From contig NW_024881313.1 in assembly GCF_018691265.1 (NCBI RefSeq), positions 582,501 through 646,500 on the forward strand: DNA of 64,000 bases, written 5' to 3'. Shown here one piece after another: positions 23,945-37,892 of the stretch (the stretch's first letter is position 1; each line of letters starts with the position of its first letter). Position numbers and translations under genes: made by a program. The DNA is from Tyto alba (Eukaryota > Chordata > Aves > Strigiformes > Tytonidae). Under the pieces are notes generated by a model that made no database searches, was not told where the DNA came from, and saw only the letters and a program-made list of their open reading frames with translations.

Positions 23945-24012
23945 CAGACTAAAGACTTGAACCCAGAGTCTGATTTTGAAAGGTAAGAACTCCCTGCTGA
24001 ACTGTCTTGCCT
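23945..24012 (-). mobile_element. tRNA-derived SINE remnant (MIR/AmnSINE-like head)
   Basis: On the minus strand a degenerate A box (CAGTTCAGCAGGGAG, 24004-23990) is followed about 25 bp later by a B box GGGTTCAAGTCT (23964-23953). This is the pol III promoter layout of a tRNA, with anticodon-arm-like sequence between. The region after the B box (TTTAGTCTGCTCCC) recalls the core-SINE head of MIR-type elements. It does not fold as a proper tRNA by eye, so a SINE head or tRNA pseudogene fits better. An open stretch on + ending at AAAG|GTAAGA is explained by this repeat. Confidence 0.45.
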
Positions 24013-26909
24013 GGTTTGTTTTTCAGAACATTTTCAATATGAAGAACATGTGAAGGCTAGGTCATGGTTTATAAGAAGTCACTTGATACTTTCTTTCCAT
24101 GGAACACTTCAAAGATTTTTCCAGAGTATCGCTTGCTCTGTGCACTTGACAGTGTTTTCAAAGTTACTCTTTATGCCACAGCATAACATTTATCTTGAGT
24201 GCTTTCAGTAGTTGACGAAGATGTTAATTATTTTTGGGTAATATGTTTTTCTGTGAAATTCAGTTTTGAAGTAATATCAAGGAGACGTTAAGGGAATCTG
24301 TATTAAATCTAGAGAGCTGTACAAATTGTTTGCAGTCTCCTGATGAGTCTACTGGCTATAAGTTTTTGTGACCTAGAATCAAAGTCAATTTCTGTTTCTC
24401 AACTAAATTTAACACTTAATAAGTGCAGATTGACCAGCATTTGACATAAATGTTACCATTCTCTTTAGCTTCATCTCCAAATTTAAATAAATGCAGATGC
24501 AAAACTGAATAATAACTTTATCAGTCTGTTCCCACACAATGAACCCACATGTCACTTGTAAGACATTTGATATCTGATACGGTTTCCTGTATGTTTGCGG
24601 GAAATGTTTTCCTTAGGAATTACTGTCTTATGGAGAACCAGCTGAACTCCAATATCTGCTGCAGGTTGCAATCTGTTGTCCAGTGCTAGAAATCTGATCT
24701 CTGTAAGTGCCCCTTCTGAGTAAATACTTTAAGTGGCAGATTCTTAAAGAGCAGAATTCATACCTACTTGGGCTATAGTATGTTCTTTACTCTTTCCCTT
24801 TCATAATTTTCTAGCTGTTCCCCCATAATATGCAGCCTTTAAAATCTGATAGGGTTCCTCTTGCAATTCATTGGGACATCCTTGAATTATTTATGAAGAG
24901 CAAATTGAAGATCCTCATATCGAATGAAAGCTCAGAGAGGCACTAAGTTTTTATGTATGTGGAAATTAGTTTAACCTACAGTGCTTTACATAATTTGATA
25001 TGAACATTTGATATTTTTAATATATGAATGGGAAATCTTTGCCTAGTGTGTTTTGTCTTGGAAGCATGGGTATGGCAGAGAATTGTCTTAATATTTTTTC
25101 TGTGAGTTAGAAATGTTTCTAGTAAACCTGGCAACCCTTAGTGTACTTTTCACTAGACTAAACAGGTTTATTTGACCTATATGAACTATGAGAAAATGAT
25201 CCAAATAATTGACTTGTAATTGAACAGCAGATCACTTTTTTCCTACCTGTGGTGCCACCCAGTTGTTCATGTTTTTATAATAATAGAGATTACAGGAATA
25301 ATTATGAATTATGGAAAAGTGCTTTATCATTTGTACTTCTATTGAGGGTTTATTACTTTGCTCAAGGTCTGTAATAGTTGGTTCATAAAGCATTTTTTTT
25401 GATTTGCAGTGTATAATTATGTTAGTACTTTTTTGTGTGTGTTTTTTTTTTTCTTTTTTAAATGCTTCAGTATTTTTAAGCTTTTTGTAAATAAACTTAG
25501 GTTTTTTTAGAAACTGAGTAATTCCAAACTCCTATGCTCCTATTCCAAACACAAAAATGTTATTGCATTATAGCCAAAACTGCAATTTAAACACTTTTGT
25601 TTGATATTTGTAAAAGGTGACCCCATTCTGTCGATATCCTGGTGGTTTGTGACAGGTACAATGTATGCACTCTAGGGAAGGGGCCAAACCAGTGTTTGTT
25701 TTTCACTTCAAGTTTACTAGCTTTTAGAGGACTACAGCTTTGTTGTGTTCTAGATTTATTATTAAACCTTAAATTTTATTTTATGACATTAGCCCTTTAC
25801 ATAAATGTTTTGACTCTGTTGGGTCATTCATAGATTATTGCTTATTTTTCTCATACAGAAATCTAAAAAATTCTACTTAATAGATTTTCTTCTCTGGATA
25901 AAAAGTATTTATGGAACTGGGTACATTGCTTATCCATCGTAACTGTTTGTACAGTTTCGATAAATATAATCTGTTTTCCTATTGGATTTGTTAGTACTTT
26001 TAATACTTTGAGAAGCTGAATTTTAAAAAAACAAACTTATTTATTTCTTCAAAGTAATTGTAGCTGTATAACTTGTTACTGGAAGAGTTATCGTAGTGTC
26101 TTCAAGAAAAGAACATGGCCTGGATGTGCTGTATTGTATTACACTACCTGTGAGTATGAAATGAAGGAGACTCTGGAATAGCTTGATTTGAAGACACTCC
26201 TGGAATAGGGTATAACAGCTTGCAAAAGTTGTGGTGATGATTTTGATACTGAAGTGTCTGAGGGGAAAATTTGGCCATGGATCACTGCCCCAGAAAGTTT
26301 CTCAAACACTGCCTTTACCTAAAATTCTGTGGGTTCACTAATAACAAAGTTGAACACTTGCAGTAATGAATGATGCCAGTTCGCTGTCAGCTGCTTTTAA
26401 GAAATTTTCCCTTGTCGTGGCCTTTTAACTAACCTGTCAGGTCTTGGATGAAATGATGTGATCGCAGAGTTTTGGTAGCATCACTCTTACCCCTGCTAGG
26501 TGCTTAGTATCCATGAGAGGGCACTGTAGCATGTATTACAGATGTGGAGAAGAGGTACATGGAGTGGCTAAGAGAAGCACCGTGTCTTTAAAGACAGAGC
26601 TGAAGATAAATCTGCTAAGTATCTTTTGCTATTAAATTCCAAAACCAAGGCAAGCTACTTTTATTTCCTTAGAAATACAAACGAGTGCAAGTATGCAGTG
26701 ACTTCACAGTGATATGTAATACACACCGTGTAAAAATTAATAAAAGAAGATAATACAGGTTTGAAATATTGCCTGTTTTGTATTGCTCGACACTGAAATT
26801 ATTTAGGCACATATATTTGACTAGTTTATTTTAACATGTCAAGATTAGGAGTGGCATACTTTTATTGGAATGAAAGTGAAATGAATGCATCAAATGCCCT
26901 CCCCCTCCT

Positions 26910-26948
<39 letters not shown>

Positions 26949-28065
26949 CTAGCTCACTAACAGGCAGAATAAAATAGTGATTTTCACTTTTCCTTGTTCT
27001 TTCTGTATCCAGGCAGACAGTGTTAAAATGCAAATGTTAAAAGTCTGACACTGTAGATTTGAATGATAGTAGCAGCTGCAGAACTAGTTTTTCTACGTGG
27101 GCAAATTAAGCCTAATAACGTACCCCCGATCCCCCAAGAGGCTGCCATAGCAGCACCAGGCACAAGCATTTTCCATACCGTGGATCTTGAAAGAGTTCCA
27201 CTGAGGTGCAATTGAAGCCAGAACCAGGAATTTTTTTTCCTGGTGATTTCCTGTATCAGCTCTCCAGAGAGGATGTTAAAGTGCTGAGCTTAAAGGCTTC
27301 CATGTTTTTGAGAGTTTGGAAGACTATCTAGCATCAGGGTGTTATTTGTGCACCAACCCAACTGTTTCAGTTACCAATTTATCGCTGGGGAACAGTAACG
27401 GATTCTTAAAGTTTAAAGATAGATCTGAGCTCTTACTGTTCAAAAGGAAATTCACAATTCTGTTAGGAAGATAGTATAACAGGAATTAACCCTACTGTTT
27501 TGGGTAGCATGTATTAATATGCTTTTATAAATTCTATTAGAGCTGCAATATTACCCATTCTGCTCTATGCTGTAGTATGAAACTGAAATATGTGTAAGAA
27601 ATACCAGAAATCATGTTATTAGTCCTATTAGTTTATTGTAATAAAATTATCTTATCCCTACCCTCAGACTCAGAGTCCTTTGGCAGACTTAGTAAACTGT
27701 CATGAAAGCCAAGAATCACATTTATCATCTCTAGAGAGGTGAAACACAATATCTGTGTTTGTGGTGCATAATGCCACTCTGGTGCTGTTCCACAGTGTAC
27801 CTAGACAGACAGTTAATTTTCTGCATATGCTTATATTAATTTGGACAGAGCAGGAAGTATTTAAGGTAATTGTCTGAAAAATCTGAAATATTATGTTACA
27901 GCATCTCAGTGTAGTGGCATATTAGTTTCATTTTTGTATTCATTTTTTTAAAATAGCTAATTTGTATTAACTGCAATTAGGAAATATATTCTTCTAGAAC
28001 TGTTTTTCTGACCCTGGGTACTACAAATTCGCAGCCTGTTTTGAAGGCATCTAAAATACACCAAT
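24013..28065. other. AT-rich non-coding sequence
   Basis: No gene seen. The longest poly(T) tract of the window lies at 26912-26946 (35 T), after a CT-rich lead. Frames of 62-63 codons here show no domain. Confidence 0.55.
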
Positions 28066-28299
28066 CAGAGGTGTTTTGTGCATTATTTCAAAACTGGAAT
28101 TTTATAATTCCATCTGGAGTGATTGGGGAAAGATAGTTGCATTTACACCTAGCACAGTGTACGTCTCACAGCTGGGACCACCCCTACCCAGGCTGGGGGG
28201 TGCCCAGAAGGGTATGGGGCTGCTTCCAGGTTTCCCCTGCCTGGGTGGCTGGGGACCACCATGAGAGCTGTTGGGGAAGCCCAGCGTTGAAAACACCTG
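28066..28299. mobile_element. Possible hAT (Charlie-like) non-autonomous DNA transposon remnant
   Basis: A locally GC-rich block with imperfect inverted ends: left CAGAGGTGTTTTG and right CAACGCTG-side end reading, in reverse, CAGGTGTTTTCAAC. hAT-Charlie ends usually begin CAGNG and then run into a CAAC-like stretch. The right-hand arm in reverse also contains TGGTGGTCC, a string familiar from Charlie-type ends. No matching 8-bp duplication is seen (ACACCAAT versus CCTTGTAG). No transposase is encoded. The family placement is an inference. Confidence 0.3.
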
Positions 28300-31200
28300 C
28301 CTTGTAGTGTTGGTCTGTTCAGGGGTTTGCTCTGTCACATTCTTGTAGATTTGAACTTCTCTTTGTTTCTTCTTTCTTAGTTTTATGTATAGTTTAGTGA
28401 GGGTTGGAGTTGTGGGTTTTCATTTATTTTGTGATCTTTTTTGGTTTTGTTTTCTCCAAATAGAGTCCCCATGTCAGTTTTCCTTCTGATTTCTGTGGAC
28501 TGTTATTACATTGGGAATATGGAGGGACAGCTCACCATGACTGGCTTGCTGTAAGAGCTGGATTTCTGTACAGACAAACATATAGCTCTGTTGAGGAGGA
28601 ATACCCAAGAAGTGTTTTACTAGGGCTGCTGCAGGGCTTTTTAAATTATAAGCCAGTGTTCTCAGGAATGCTGATGAATTTCAGTGACATCTTTAGTAAA
28701 TCAGACAAGACATTTTCAGCTGTTCTTTTAAATTTGATGCCTTATTCTTTGTGGGGTTTGGGCACATAAAGGCCTCTTTTTAAAGGGAAAGATGTGACTG
28801 CAGTTTCACAATTCACAGTGTTTAAAAAAATATTTGAAGTCTTTATATCACTGCTTAATCCATTTTAGGAAAGTAGATTAGAATGGTTTATGAAGCTATC
28901 AATTCCAGTGTGTCAGTAATTGAAGGAAGGGAAGTAGGATGAGTTCTTCAATATGTCTCTAATACTCATCGTGGATCACTTTGTCTAGCGTGTCATCCAG
29001 AGCTTCAGCTTCAGAGCAGCCTGTTGACAATAGTTCATGTGTAGAGCCATGTGGCTTAGCAGTATTTGCCAGAGAGGGAAAAAAAAAAAGGTGAAGAATA
29101 TTTTATGTTTGTTTATTTTCATTTTAAGCATGAAGGGATTTAATGTCATAACTGCTTTATTCTGGTTAAAAGAAAACAGAGTGAGTGCCCCTAATGGGAC
29201 ATTGGGAATTTATGGTATGGTGTTGAAACCAGGATCGTGACAAGCAGCACTTCACACCATGTCTGTGGAAGCAGTTATGTTTTCAAAAAAGGATGTTATG
29301 CAAAAGGTCACATCTTTGCCTGCCATCAAGATTCCTGTACAATGCAGAATGTCATTTGTATTTTTAAAATTTGTATGAACCGTTGACTGTCCTTAGAGTG
29401 CAATGGCTGCTTTAAAATTTATTACTTCAGTTCCTGTTTTAGAAACAATTTTGTCCATAGTTACAGACTCCCTGGTTCATACTACCCAGATATCAAATAG
29501 TTTACGTGTATGATTCCAGCTGGTTGAGCAGGAAATATTTCATAACACTATACAACAGCTTTGTTTCACACAAATAATCTTGTTTACCTGTCATGGTCTG
29601 CTGTGTACATCCTCGTTACAGCTGACAGTTGAGAGATACTGGTAAAATAATTTCCTGGATTCAGTATCATATGCAGTCATTTATGTTACATAATGAAATC
29701 ACTAATTTCCCTCAGTTATATGGCTTCATAAAAATTTTAATGAAAATGAAAACAAAAAAATACCTAGGGGTCAAATCATGTCTCCATTAACCAAAATTTC
29801 ACTTCAGTTATTCAAGTTTGAGTTCCTACACTCATGTCTAGATTGGATGTTATTTTTACAGATGCTAGCAAAACCCCTTTGTTCTCATTGGATTTCTAGG
29901 GGAGATATAAATTCTTTGCATCTTTGAAAAACAGTCCAGTTTGATTTCTAGACCTTGAATGTTAACACCAACTTCTGACCAATTCAGAGTCTGTGGCAGA
30001 GAGGCTTTGATTCAGTGGGTAAGCTTCTTGCTGTCAGAAGGCTGTGGAGGGCTTCCAGTTCCTGAGTCTGAATTCAGGAGATACTTTCCAACTACAACAT
30101 AATTTAGAACTACTCATTGGTACCACTGATATCGGATATATAATGGACTCTATATTACTAGAAAATTAAATGTAGCATGGGCTAGGTCTTCTGTCCTCCT
30201 TATTCACCCTTTGCTATACTATATGATCCTCATAATTTCCACTTTAATGTGCTACAATGTATTTATGTCTGGTAAAAGTTCTATTTCTATGTTAGATATT
30301 TAGATTATATATTTAGAGAAGTCTTTCAGAGTGCCTACTGCACATCTACAGTTTAAATATAGTAAACCAGCTTTTCTGAGCAAACATTTAATTAAACTTA
30401 GGAATTTCTTAGTACAACTGACAACTATATGCACCTTTCCCTTCCTTTGTGTTCTAGCAAAATAACTCAGAAAATATTTTCCCACAAAAATGCTATAGAA
30501 TAATTTGGTACAGGTTTTCCCATCTTTCCTTTGTCAAATTGCTTGATTTCTTAAATTTGAGGAATAATTACATGCTTATACTAAGTATCAAAGGCCCTTT
30601 TTAATGAAGTGAAATAAGTTTCCTTTTCATTTCTGCTAGAAAGTAGAAAGAAGTTGACAGTGGTCACCATGCACCCTGACTTTACCTGTAGTTCTGTGTC
30701 ATGATCTATGAGATCAACATGTTGATTCAACATGATTATAGAGTGCTGTAGATCTTTCTTGAATTTGGCTATTCCTTTATATGCCAAGACAGTTTCATTT
30801 TTTTTGTTTGATCTAGTTACAGGCTATTGGATATCATAAGATCATTAGTTCTGTATTCTGCTAATTGTAACTATGGTCTATTTTCTACTCTGCCACCTGA
30901 TTTCATTCTGCATCCATTGCAGTGGTACTGTTGTGCACGATTTCTGCAATGTATGATGTGCTGGGGTGGTTATATGAGATCACTGTTATCCATTAGCTTT
31001 AGCACAACACCATTCTTTTATTTTTTTTAAAAAAAAGAAGGAAAGAAAACAACCTCCATAACTGAAAATGAGGTAAAATGCGTTTTCAACAAAAATATTT
31101 TCTCTCTATCAACATATTTGAGGGCATTTTTCCTAGGAGTTCCCAGGCTCTGCATTAGTGCAGATGACCCTGCAGAGCCATGAGATTTAGTGGCAATTGC

Positions 31201-34200
31201 AAGTCAAAACTGTTGTATGGGCTTGCAGAAGTGAAGCCATGAGACTGACAGTGAGGGATTCACCCAGTGCTGAATCCAACAGCTCAAGTGATACAGAGGA
31301 CAAAAGCATTACATTTCCTTGCCGTGAGAGGGTAGCTGAATTGAGTTAGGTATGTTCCCACTAGCTCACTCTTCTTTAAAGAAAACTCTAGAGTGAACAC
31401 AACAACTGCAAAAACTCAAGCAAACCTGGATACAGGAGAATACATCTTTGTTTACTGCCTTTTTTTTTTTTTTTTTTTTGAGAGAGAGAGAAAGAATAAA
31501 GCCAAAATAGTCCTTAACTGATTTTTAAGGATATAATTGCTGGTGTATTTTTTTTTTTTTTTAATACTTGGTTCTTTCTAATTTATTTTAATCTGTTTCA
31601 TGGTCTTTGCATTAACATTTACCAAGTAAAATACAGCTAGGAATGGCTGTTCTAACCAAATATCTGATAAGTAAGAATCATTTAGAGTGGAACAAACCTC
31701 TAAATTCTTATCTGCGGGCAGAAAATATTAATCCCCTTTAATTTAGTGATAAGGGAATCTCTTCTTGCATGAGAAGACTCATACCCTAAAAGAGAGTATC
31801 TCAGTATTTGCTTCTCTGATTTGGCTTGAATGGATGATTATGAATGATCTGTATTCTTTTCCAGTTTGATTGCTGTTTGTAAGATTCTTAGTTTAAAGCC
31901 TGCTTTTATTTCTTATAATGACATATCAGAGTGTAACTAGCTTTCCACTTAAATTTAATATCAGAAATAATGATCAGCTGAAGCCAGACATCAATTCTGA
32001 GAAGTCTGATATTACATTTGGTTCTACTGTTTCTTTCTAACTCAATGTATGCCTGTCCATAAACACTAATTTCAGCTTACTAATGATGTAAAAAACCTAT
32101 GGAGTCAATCAATAAACACAGGGAGTTAATTCATATAAAACCATGGCAGTTGATCTGTTCTAAATATATTTCCAGAGTTGTTCACTTATTTATACTTGAT
32201 TTATACGTGATTTTTTTTTTTTTTTTTTTTCTGAGCTACCACTGAAGTGGAGAAAAGGGTAACTTACAACCAGTGCTACAATGGTAGTAATAGCTCATTT
32301 TTACAGTGGGTCTCAGTGTAAAAAAGGTACATAGATTTGGTCAAAAGAACCAGATGTGAGAGTATGTAGGATGGGTAGGAAGCAAGCTAATACAAGCATT
32401 CTCCAGAGGGACTCATGCTGTCACTGTAGCAAGAAGTACTTGGTACTGTTTAAAGCTCTGACTGTTTTTAGGGCTTTGATGTGCTGTAAAATAATAGATT
32501 TGTAACAGGTACAAGTTTCTAGGTCAACCTTAAAAGTTCATAAAAGCCAGCTGGTGAAACTTGTACCTTGAGCATCTTTGGCATGCATTGTATGACACTA
32601 ACTCTTAATTTCATGAGCCCGTGCTTTGTTTTTTTCTGTTTTTCCAAAGGACCTTTGCCTCTTTCAGTGCATTAGGATAAACTGCTCAGATTTAAAAAGG
32701 AACTGAAAATTATTACTGCTTTTTGTCCATTTTACATTACAGTATTTTAAAATTAACATGCTTAGCAATATAGATCAGACATTTTTAAAGTCCAAACTCA
32801 AAACACATCTAGTTTTTTACCTTTAATTGATTTCAGCATGTATTATAGTATATTTTGTTGCATCTGGAAGTTTACAGTAGAAATTAAGAAATTGTGAATT
32901 ATGGGTATAGTTAATTGCATTGACTTCTGAAAGACAAATTGCATTTCACTGTTGTTAATTTGCAGTGTAAAAATATTAAGTGGATCTTTGATTCAGTGAT
33001 TTTTCAGCTATTATGACAACAAAGCTATTTTAGTGTTAACTCTGACCCAGATATAGCTTAGAAATTAAAGATGTCATGAGGAAGGCGCAACAGGCTTGAC
33101 TGGGCACCAGATACCCCTCTGTAGATTTCTGTAAGTTTTGTTGCAATTTCTGCTTGTATTCAATAAGGCAACTGATGATTTATGGCTGATTTTTCTTGAG
33201 GAGCAGTTGGAAAGCACCAGCAGTATTCAGAACAGGTTGAGCAGAGAACATTTACATGCTCATAGCACCTTGTACTGCATTTCTGTGTGGCTGTAGAGGT
33301 GGTCATACGACCTGGAGGCTTTGACGCTTATTCCTTCCCAGATATTTACAGTGAAGAAACCACAGGAAGCTGCTGAGAGCTGCTGCTCTTCCATGGAGAG
33401 CTGGAGACCACTGAGGAGGCTCTGGGACCATTTGTGTTCATTACTGGTCTCTGCTGACCCCCTAGTCTGGATTCTACTTTTGTTCTACCCTCCTGCATTG
33501 ACCGGTTTCTATCTGCCATGCTATTAATAGGACACAGCCCTCTATTAGTAAACTGCAATACTCCTAAGGAAGAGGTGGCATCTAGGGGGCCATAAAGTAC
33601 ATCGTATTTAGAAGTTGTTAACCTCTCCTTTGTTTCTGTTCCCCACTGTCTTCCTCTGTCTTGTATCTCTGTATTTTCTGCTTTGTGATGCAAAAAATAA
33701 TAGAAAGAGGCAGAAAGGGGATGAAAAATGTTAAAATCCAATGCAAAATATTTGAGGGATTTTCGAAAATAAATCTTAAGTATTTTGCAAGGAAATTAAT
33801 GTTTATGTTGTTTCCCATGGATTACATTTTCAACTTAGTAAAGAACATGAAAAATAAATGTAATTTGTACAGAATTAGACTGGCAGTAGTACAGTAGACT
33901 GTACTTCAGGCCTGATTAATCATGTGTCTGTAAGGTTGTTCTCACTTGGTGCTTAAGGGTTAAAACTGTAGTTTCATAACTGGCTATCTGATAACAGCTT
34001 AGCCTGTGAACAACAGGAGCCAAAAATCTGGATGATTGATTTAGTATCTGATCACATTACATTTGTTACAACTTTCCTAAAGAATAAATTCCATGCTGGC
34101 AAGAGGTGCCAGATTGACAGCTCTGGAATCTTATTTATCTACCAAAAGAGAACATTTCTGACAGCAGGAGTTTGAAGTCTCTCTTACTGCCCCAAAACTC

Positions 34201-35753
34201 AGCCTAGTAGGATTCAGTGCAGAATATAAGGATGCATTTTTGTCCTTAAGCCTTTGAAAACTTGCTTTCTCTGCAGAGGCTAGCAAGCTCTTGCACTGGA
34301 TGGGGAAGGCACAGCTCAGTGAATGGTGTTGAAGTTGTGTGATGGAAGAGCCCCAGATTTTTATTGCACACATAGTTGTTGACTGTGGAGCAGAGAAAGA
34401 GACTGTCTAGTAGCTGCTCCTGCACCCTCACCTGCGCTGCCTTCTCCAGTCTGTGCAGACATGGACCATTCAGCTTCTTGTTTGCAGAGGGATTCCCCAT
34501 GAAGTATCATCAGGCTTTTGGGGAGGGTGGGGGAGAATGGGTGGGCAACAGAATAAAGGAGAGGAGTCACCTCTCATTTTCCTGCACATGATGACACTCT
34601 TGTGCTTTTAGTAGTGTACAGAGGAGGGCAAAATCCTCCCATAGGTAGCTCACTGCAACCTTTGCTGGACTTACCCTGGTTTTAAGAATAAGCATTTGTA
34701 TTCTTATGTGTAGGTGTAAGAGAGTATGTGTAACGTCTTTCTTAAGCTAGTGTATTTTTAACATCATAGTTTCTTTAATGATGGAAAAGCATTAGCAGTT
34801 TTGGCCTAGAATCTTTGACTTGTTTTTATGTCTTCTAGTGACTTCAGGATTATGGTTTTTACTTAGACTCTTGAACTTCATTTTTGTGTACACTTTGTTC
34901 TCTATACTTGCATCCTGAATAGCCCAACAGCCTCTGAGTGTGGTATGCTGTAAATATGAATTGCAGCAGAACAGTCTTTCATATAGGTGGCTCCTGATCA
35001 GTCAGCATTATTGTAGATGCAGATTGTTTTCAAAGAGTGCTGAGAGATTGTCTTGACTTGATGGGTGTCTGTGAAGTACCTGTGAGTTGTGCTTCTGCAA
35101 AGCCTGCTGCTGTATTTTTGGGGCTGAGCAGTGGCTTTGAGTTTTATATCCCATCCAAGAAGGATAATACAGAGAAGTGAATGAAGAAAATAACATTTCC
35201 ACTGATGATTTTATCTGAGCAACTAAAGTTTGAAAGAAGTTAAGAAGAGCCTTTAAGACTGTGCTTTTAACCATGAATGGCTGAGATGTGCAGATAATAT
35301 GGACTTCAGATAAAGCTCAGATGGACTGCAATGTGTTTATTTCTGTGATGGTACTAGAGGAAATAGGTGGAAAATAGTGTTTAGAACAGGATTAGATAAA
35401 ACTCTGAAAAATTTATTAAAGCACTAATCTTAAATTGGCAGAATGGAATAGGTGGGTACTGCTGATAAGTTACTATTTATTGGATCTACATATCTCATAT
35501 GTGAAGAAAGTTTTATAAATTTAATTTTGCATTTTCTCAGTTGGATTTCAAATGAATGCTAGTTTCAAATGGATTAGGGTCTCATCAAGAACATCCCAGC
35601 ACCCTTGGCATTTCAACCTGAACTTTACTAGCACTGCATTAGTGCCCAAGGTTGTCTGTATTAAAAACTTGGTGTTTGGAGGAATGGAGAAGAACTAGCA
35701 GATTTGATTCAGAAACTAGTCTTCTAATTTGGTTCCAATCAAGAAAAAGAATT
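28300..35753. other. AT-rich non-coding sequence
   Basis: No gene could be supported. Poly(T) tracts lie at 31460-31479 (20 T), 31548-31562 (15 T) and 32211-32230 (20 T). A minus-strand frame at 30581-30787 contains an exon-like segment, described in the findings. The 131-codon minus frame at 33346-33741 and the overlapping 69-84-codon frames at 34131-34591 lack any domain I recognise. Confidence 0.5.
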
Positions 35754-35795
35754 CTTTTTCTTTTTTTTTTCTTTTTTTTTTCTTTTTTTTCCCCC
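35754..35795. repeat. T-rich tract with regular C interruptions
   Basis: Runs of 8-10 T are separated by single C, ending in CCCCC. It is a low-complexity pyrimidine tract. Confidence 0.85.
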
Positions 35796-37559
35796 AAAAG
35801 CTGACTTTTCTATAAAGACCGTCTGTTTCTCCCAGAACTATAGCAACTTCAAAGGGTTTGTCAGCATTAGCACAGCTTGGGTAGAAACAGCCAACAGGAT
35901 GTGGAATATTTGTACAACTTTTTTAATTCCACAAGGGACTAAATACATTTGCTGTTCTGTATGCAAATAGAAGAGATGATGATACAAAATGTTAAGAAAA
36001 AATAACATAAAATACATTCTTCATGTGTTTTGCACTGAGTATGTCCAAGCATTGCTAGTCATAATTGAATATAAGTACAAGACTGAATATAAGATTACTA
36101 GTTAAAATCAAAGTTGAATGGAAGCCAGACTGATCTGTTTTATTCAACTGTTTATTTTGTAGTTGTTTTTAGTTTTATGTTATAATGCAGCATGCTGTAT
36201 TGTCATGTAATACAGAAATGGTTAAAAATGAGTATTGCGTGTAATGTATTACGATTTTAAGTTTTAAGTTGAAAATTGTCTTGTTCCTTGCCTTCCTGAG
36301 GAAGGATTTGTGAGCAATTCTGGGAACAAGCCAGTAGAGAGAAATAACTGTTGAGACTTTAATGGCTCCATGGCAGGAGTGTCTGGGAGTAGAAAAGTAA
36401 ATTTTTCAGAGTGTTCTTGCTGAGAAGCAATCTGAAGTTGTTCAATTAATAGTTTTTTTTCATCATATTCCACTGATAAATTGGAACAATTCTCCCTCAC
36501 TGTTAAAATAGTACAACTCTCAGCACAGCACAAGCTCTTACAGTTTCACTTTCCTATATGCAACTATGCTTCTTGGTGAATTCTGCAAACACTTGGGAAA
36601 TTATATGGGGGAAAAAATCAGTGCAAACATAATGGCAGTGGAGAGTACTTTGAACTACCAGCATAATCTTGAGAAAGCAAAGAAATAGCAGTTACTCTGG
36701 GGTGGTACTGGTTTGCTTGCTCACTTCTCTACCCTTGTGCCAAGGGTTTATCTGATAGTTTCAACATATTAGAAGGTGAACTCACTGCTCCAGGTAGAGA
36801 ATTAAAACCTTGAGTATCTTTAGATATTCAGGCTGTTTGCACTGGAGAAGGATGTTGCATTGGAGAAGCCCAGATATTACCATTTTGCTTAGAGAAGGAA
36901 ATCTGAGATCCACATGAAACTCAACAGTAATAAGCAAAATGGAGTTCAGAAAACTTTGTAATTTTTCCTCTCTCTCATTCAGAAATGTTAGAGGAAAATT
37001 TAGTTTATATAGCATGAAGTCAAGAGTAAGTGTCTGAACAAAAATAACCCAGTGTAGTCTTGACAGTTACTTAAACAGGTTTTTGAAAGGGAGAATACCA
37101 TAGCAAAAGTCTGTATATATTTTTTTACTGAATTCTGCTGAAGCTTATTATAACAATCATCCTTCTTAAATTTATGAACAGGGATAAAAATGAATTTTTT
37201 TTCCAGAGCAAAAAAGGTAAAGTGATTCCCCCTTTTTTTTTTTTTTTTTGCTAGCCATTTTCAAGGGGATGCTTTGACTGTGCAAAAATCTGTTCTTTGT
37301 ACCAAGTAAACATTTGGTCACCAAGTTGTTTTGTTTCTGGCCCGTGTTGTTAAATATTGTTCAGTTATGAGTATTCTGTGAGATTTCTCTCTAAATAATG
37401 ATTTCTCTATTTATTATGTGTTTATTTTTTGTGTGAAAGGTGAGAGATCTGGTTCAGAACATTAACTACTTTGTTGAGATTATCTGATATAGTGCATCTG
37501 AGCAATTTGCAGTCCATAAATAGTCAATCTTGAAGCATGTGAATGAGGTAGGAAAGTGG
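35796..37559. other. AT-rich non-coding sequence
   Basis: No gene supported. Poly(T) lies at 37233-37249 (17 T). The minus frames at 36264-36533 (89 codons) and 36782-37015 (77 codons) have plausible amino-acid composition but no recognised domain. Confidence 0.5.
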
Positions 37560-37605
37560 TATCTCCTCCTTCTTACAGGTAGGGGTGTGAGGCACAAAGA
37601 AACTG
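37560..37605 (-). mobile_element. MIR/core-SINE-like 3' part, antisense
   Basis: On + the order CTCC, TTCTTACAG, GTGAGGCACAAAGAAACTGAG follows the antisense of the MIR 3' region (classically TTTTACAGATGAGG, then ACTGAGGCACAGAG). Only about 45 bp are recognisable. Nearby sequence at 37625-37690 and 37990-38075 also recalls ancient short repeats of reptiles, but I cannot name them. Confidence 0.35.
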
Positions 37606-37892
37606 AGAACTAGCTCCTGAAAGGGATCCCCCTACCCAGGTCCTATTGATTTCACAGAGAGATAGGTGTTTAAATATCTTTCTGAAACTGGCCATCTGGC
37701 TTACTGAGGAACTCACAAAAGGTCCATGGTAGACTACTGTTACAAACTTCAGTCTTCTAAATCTGGAACTATTTCCCCGACTGCTGCCTTGCCTTTCTTC
37801 TAGGGATGTTTTAATATTTTTATTTTGTCTCATCTTTCTTAGAGACAAAGACAAAAGGAAGGCGTTAGTGGTATCTCCAGCATGAGTAGTTT

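Noticed and set aside
23941..23981. A + strand exon ending at AAAG|GTAAGA
   Set aside because: Better explained as the antisense of a tRNA-derived SINE head.
23945..24012. A functional tRNA gene on the minus strand
   Set aside because: The boxes are degenerate and the acceptor and anticodon arms do not pair convincingly.
33346..33741. A 131-codon minus frame
   Set aside because: Rich in Ser and low-complexity near its end, no domain, and length within reach of chance in this much sequence.
36264..36533. An 89-codon minus frame with protein-like composition
   Set aside because: No recognised domain, no clear splice sites and no neighbouring exon.
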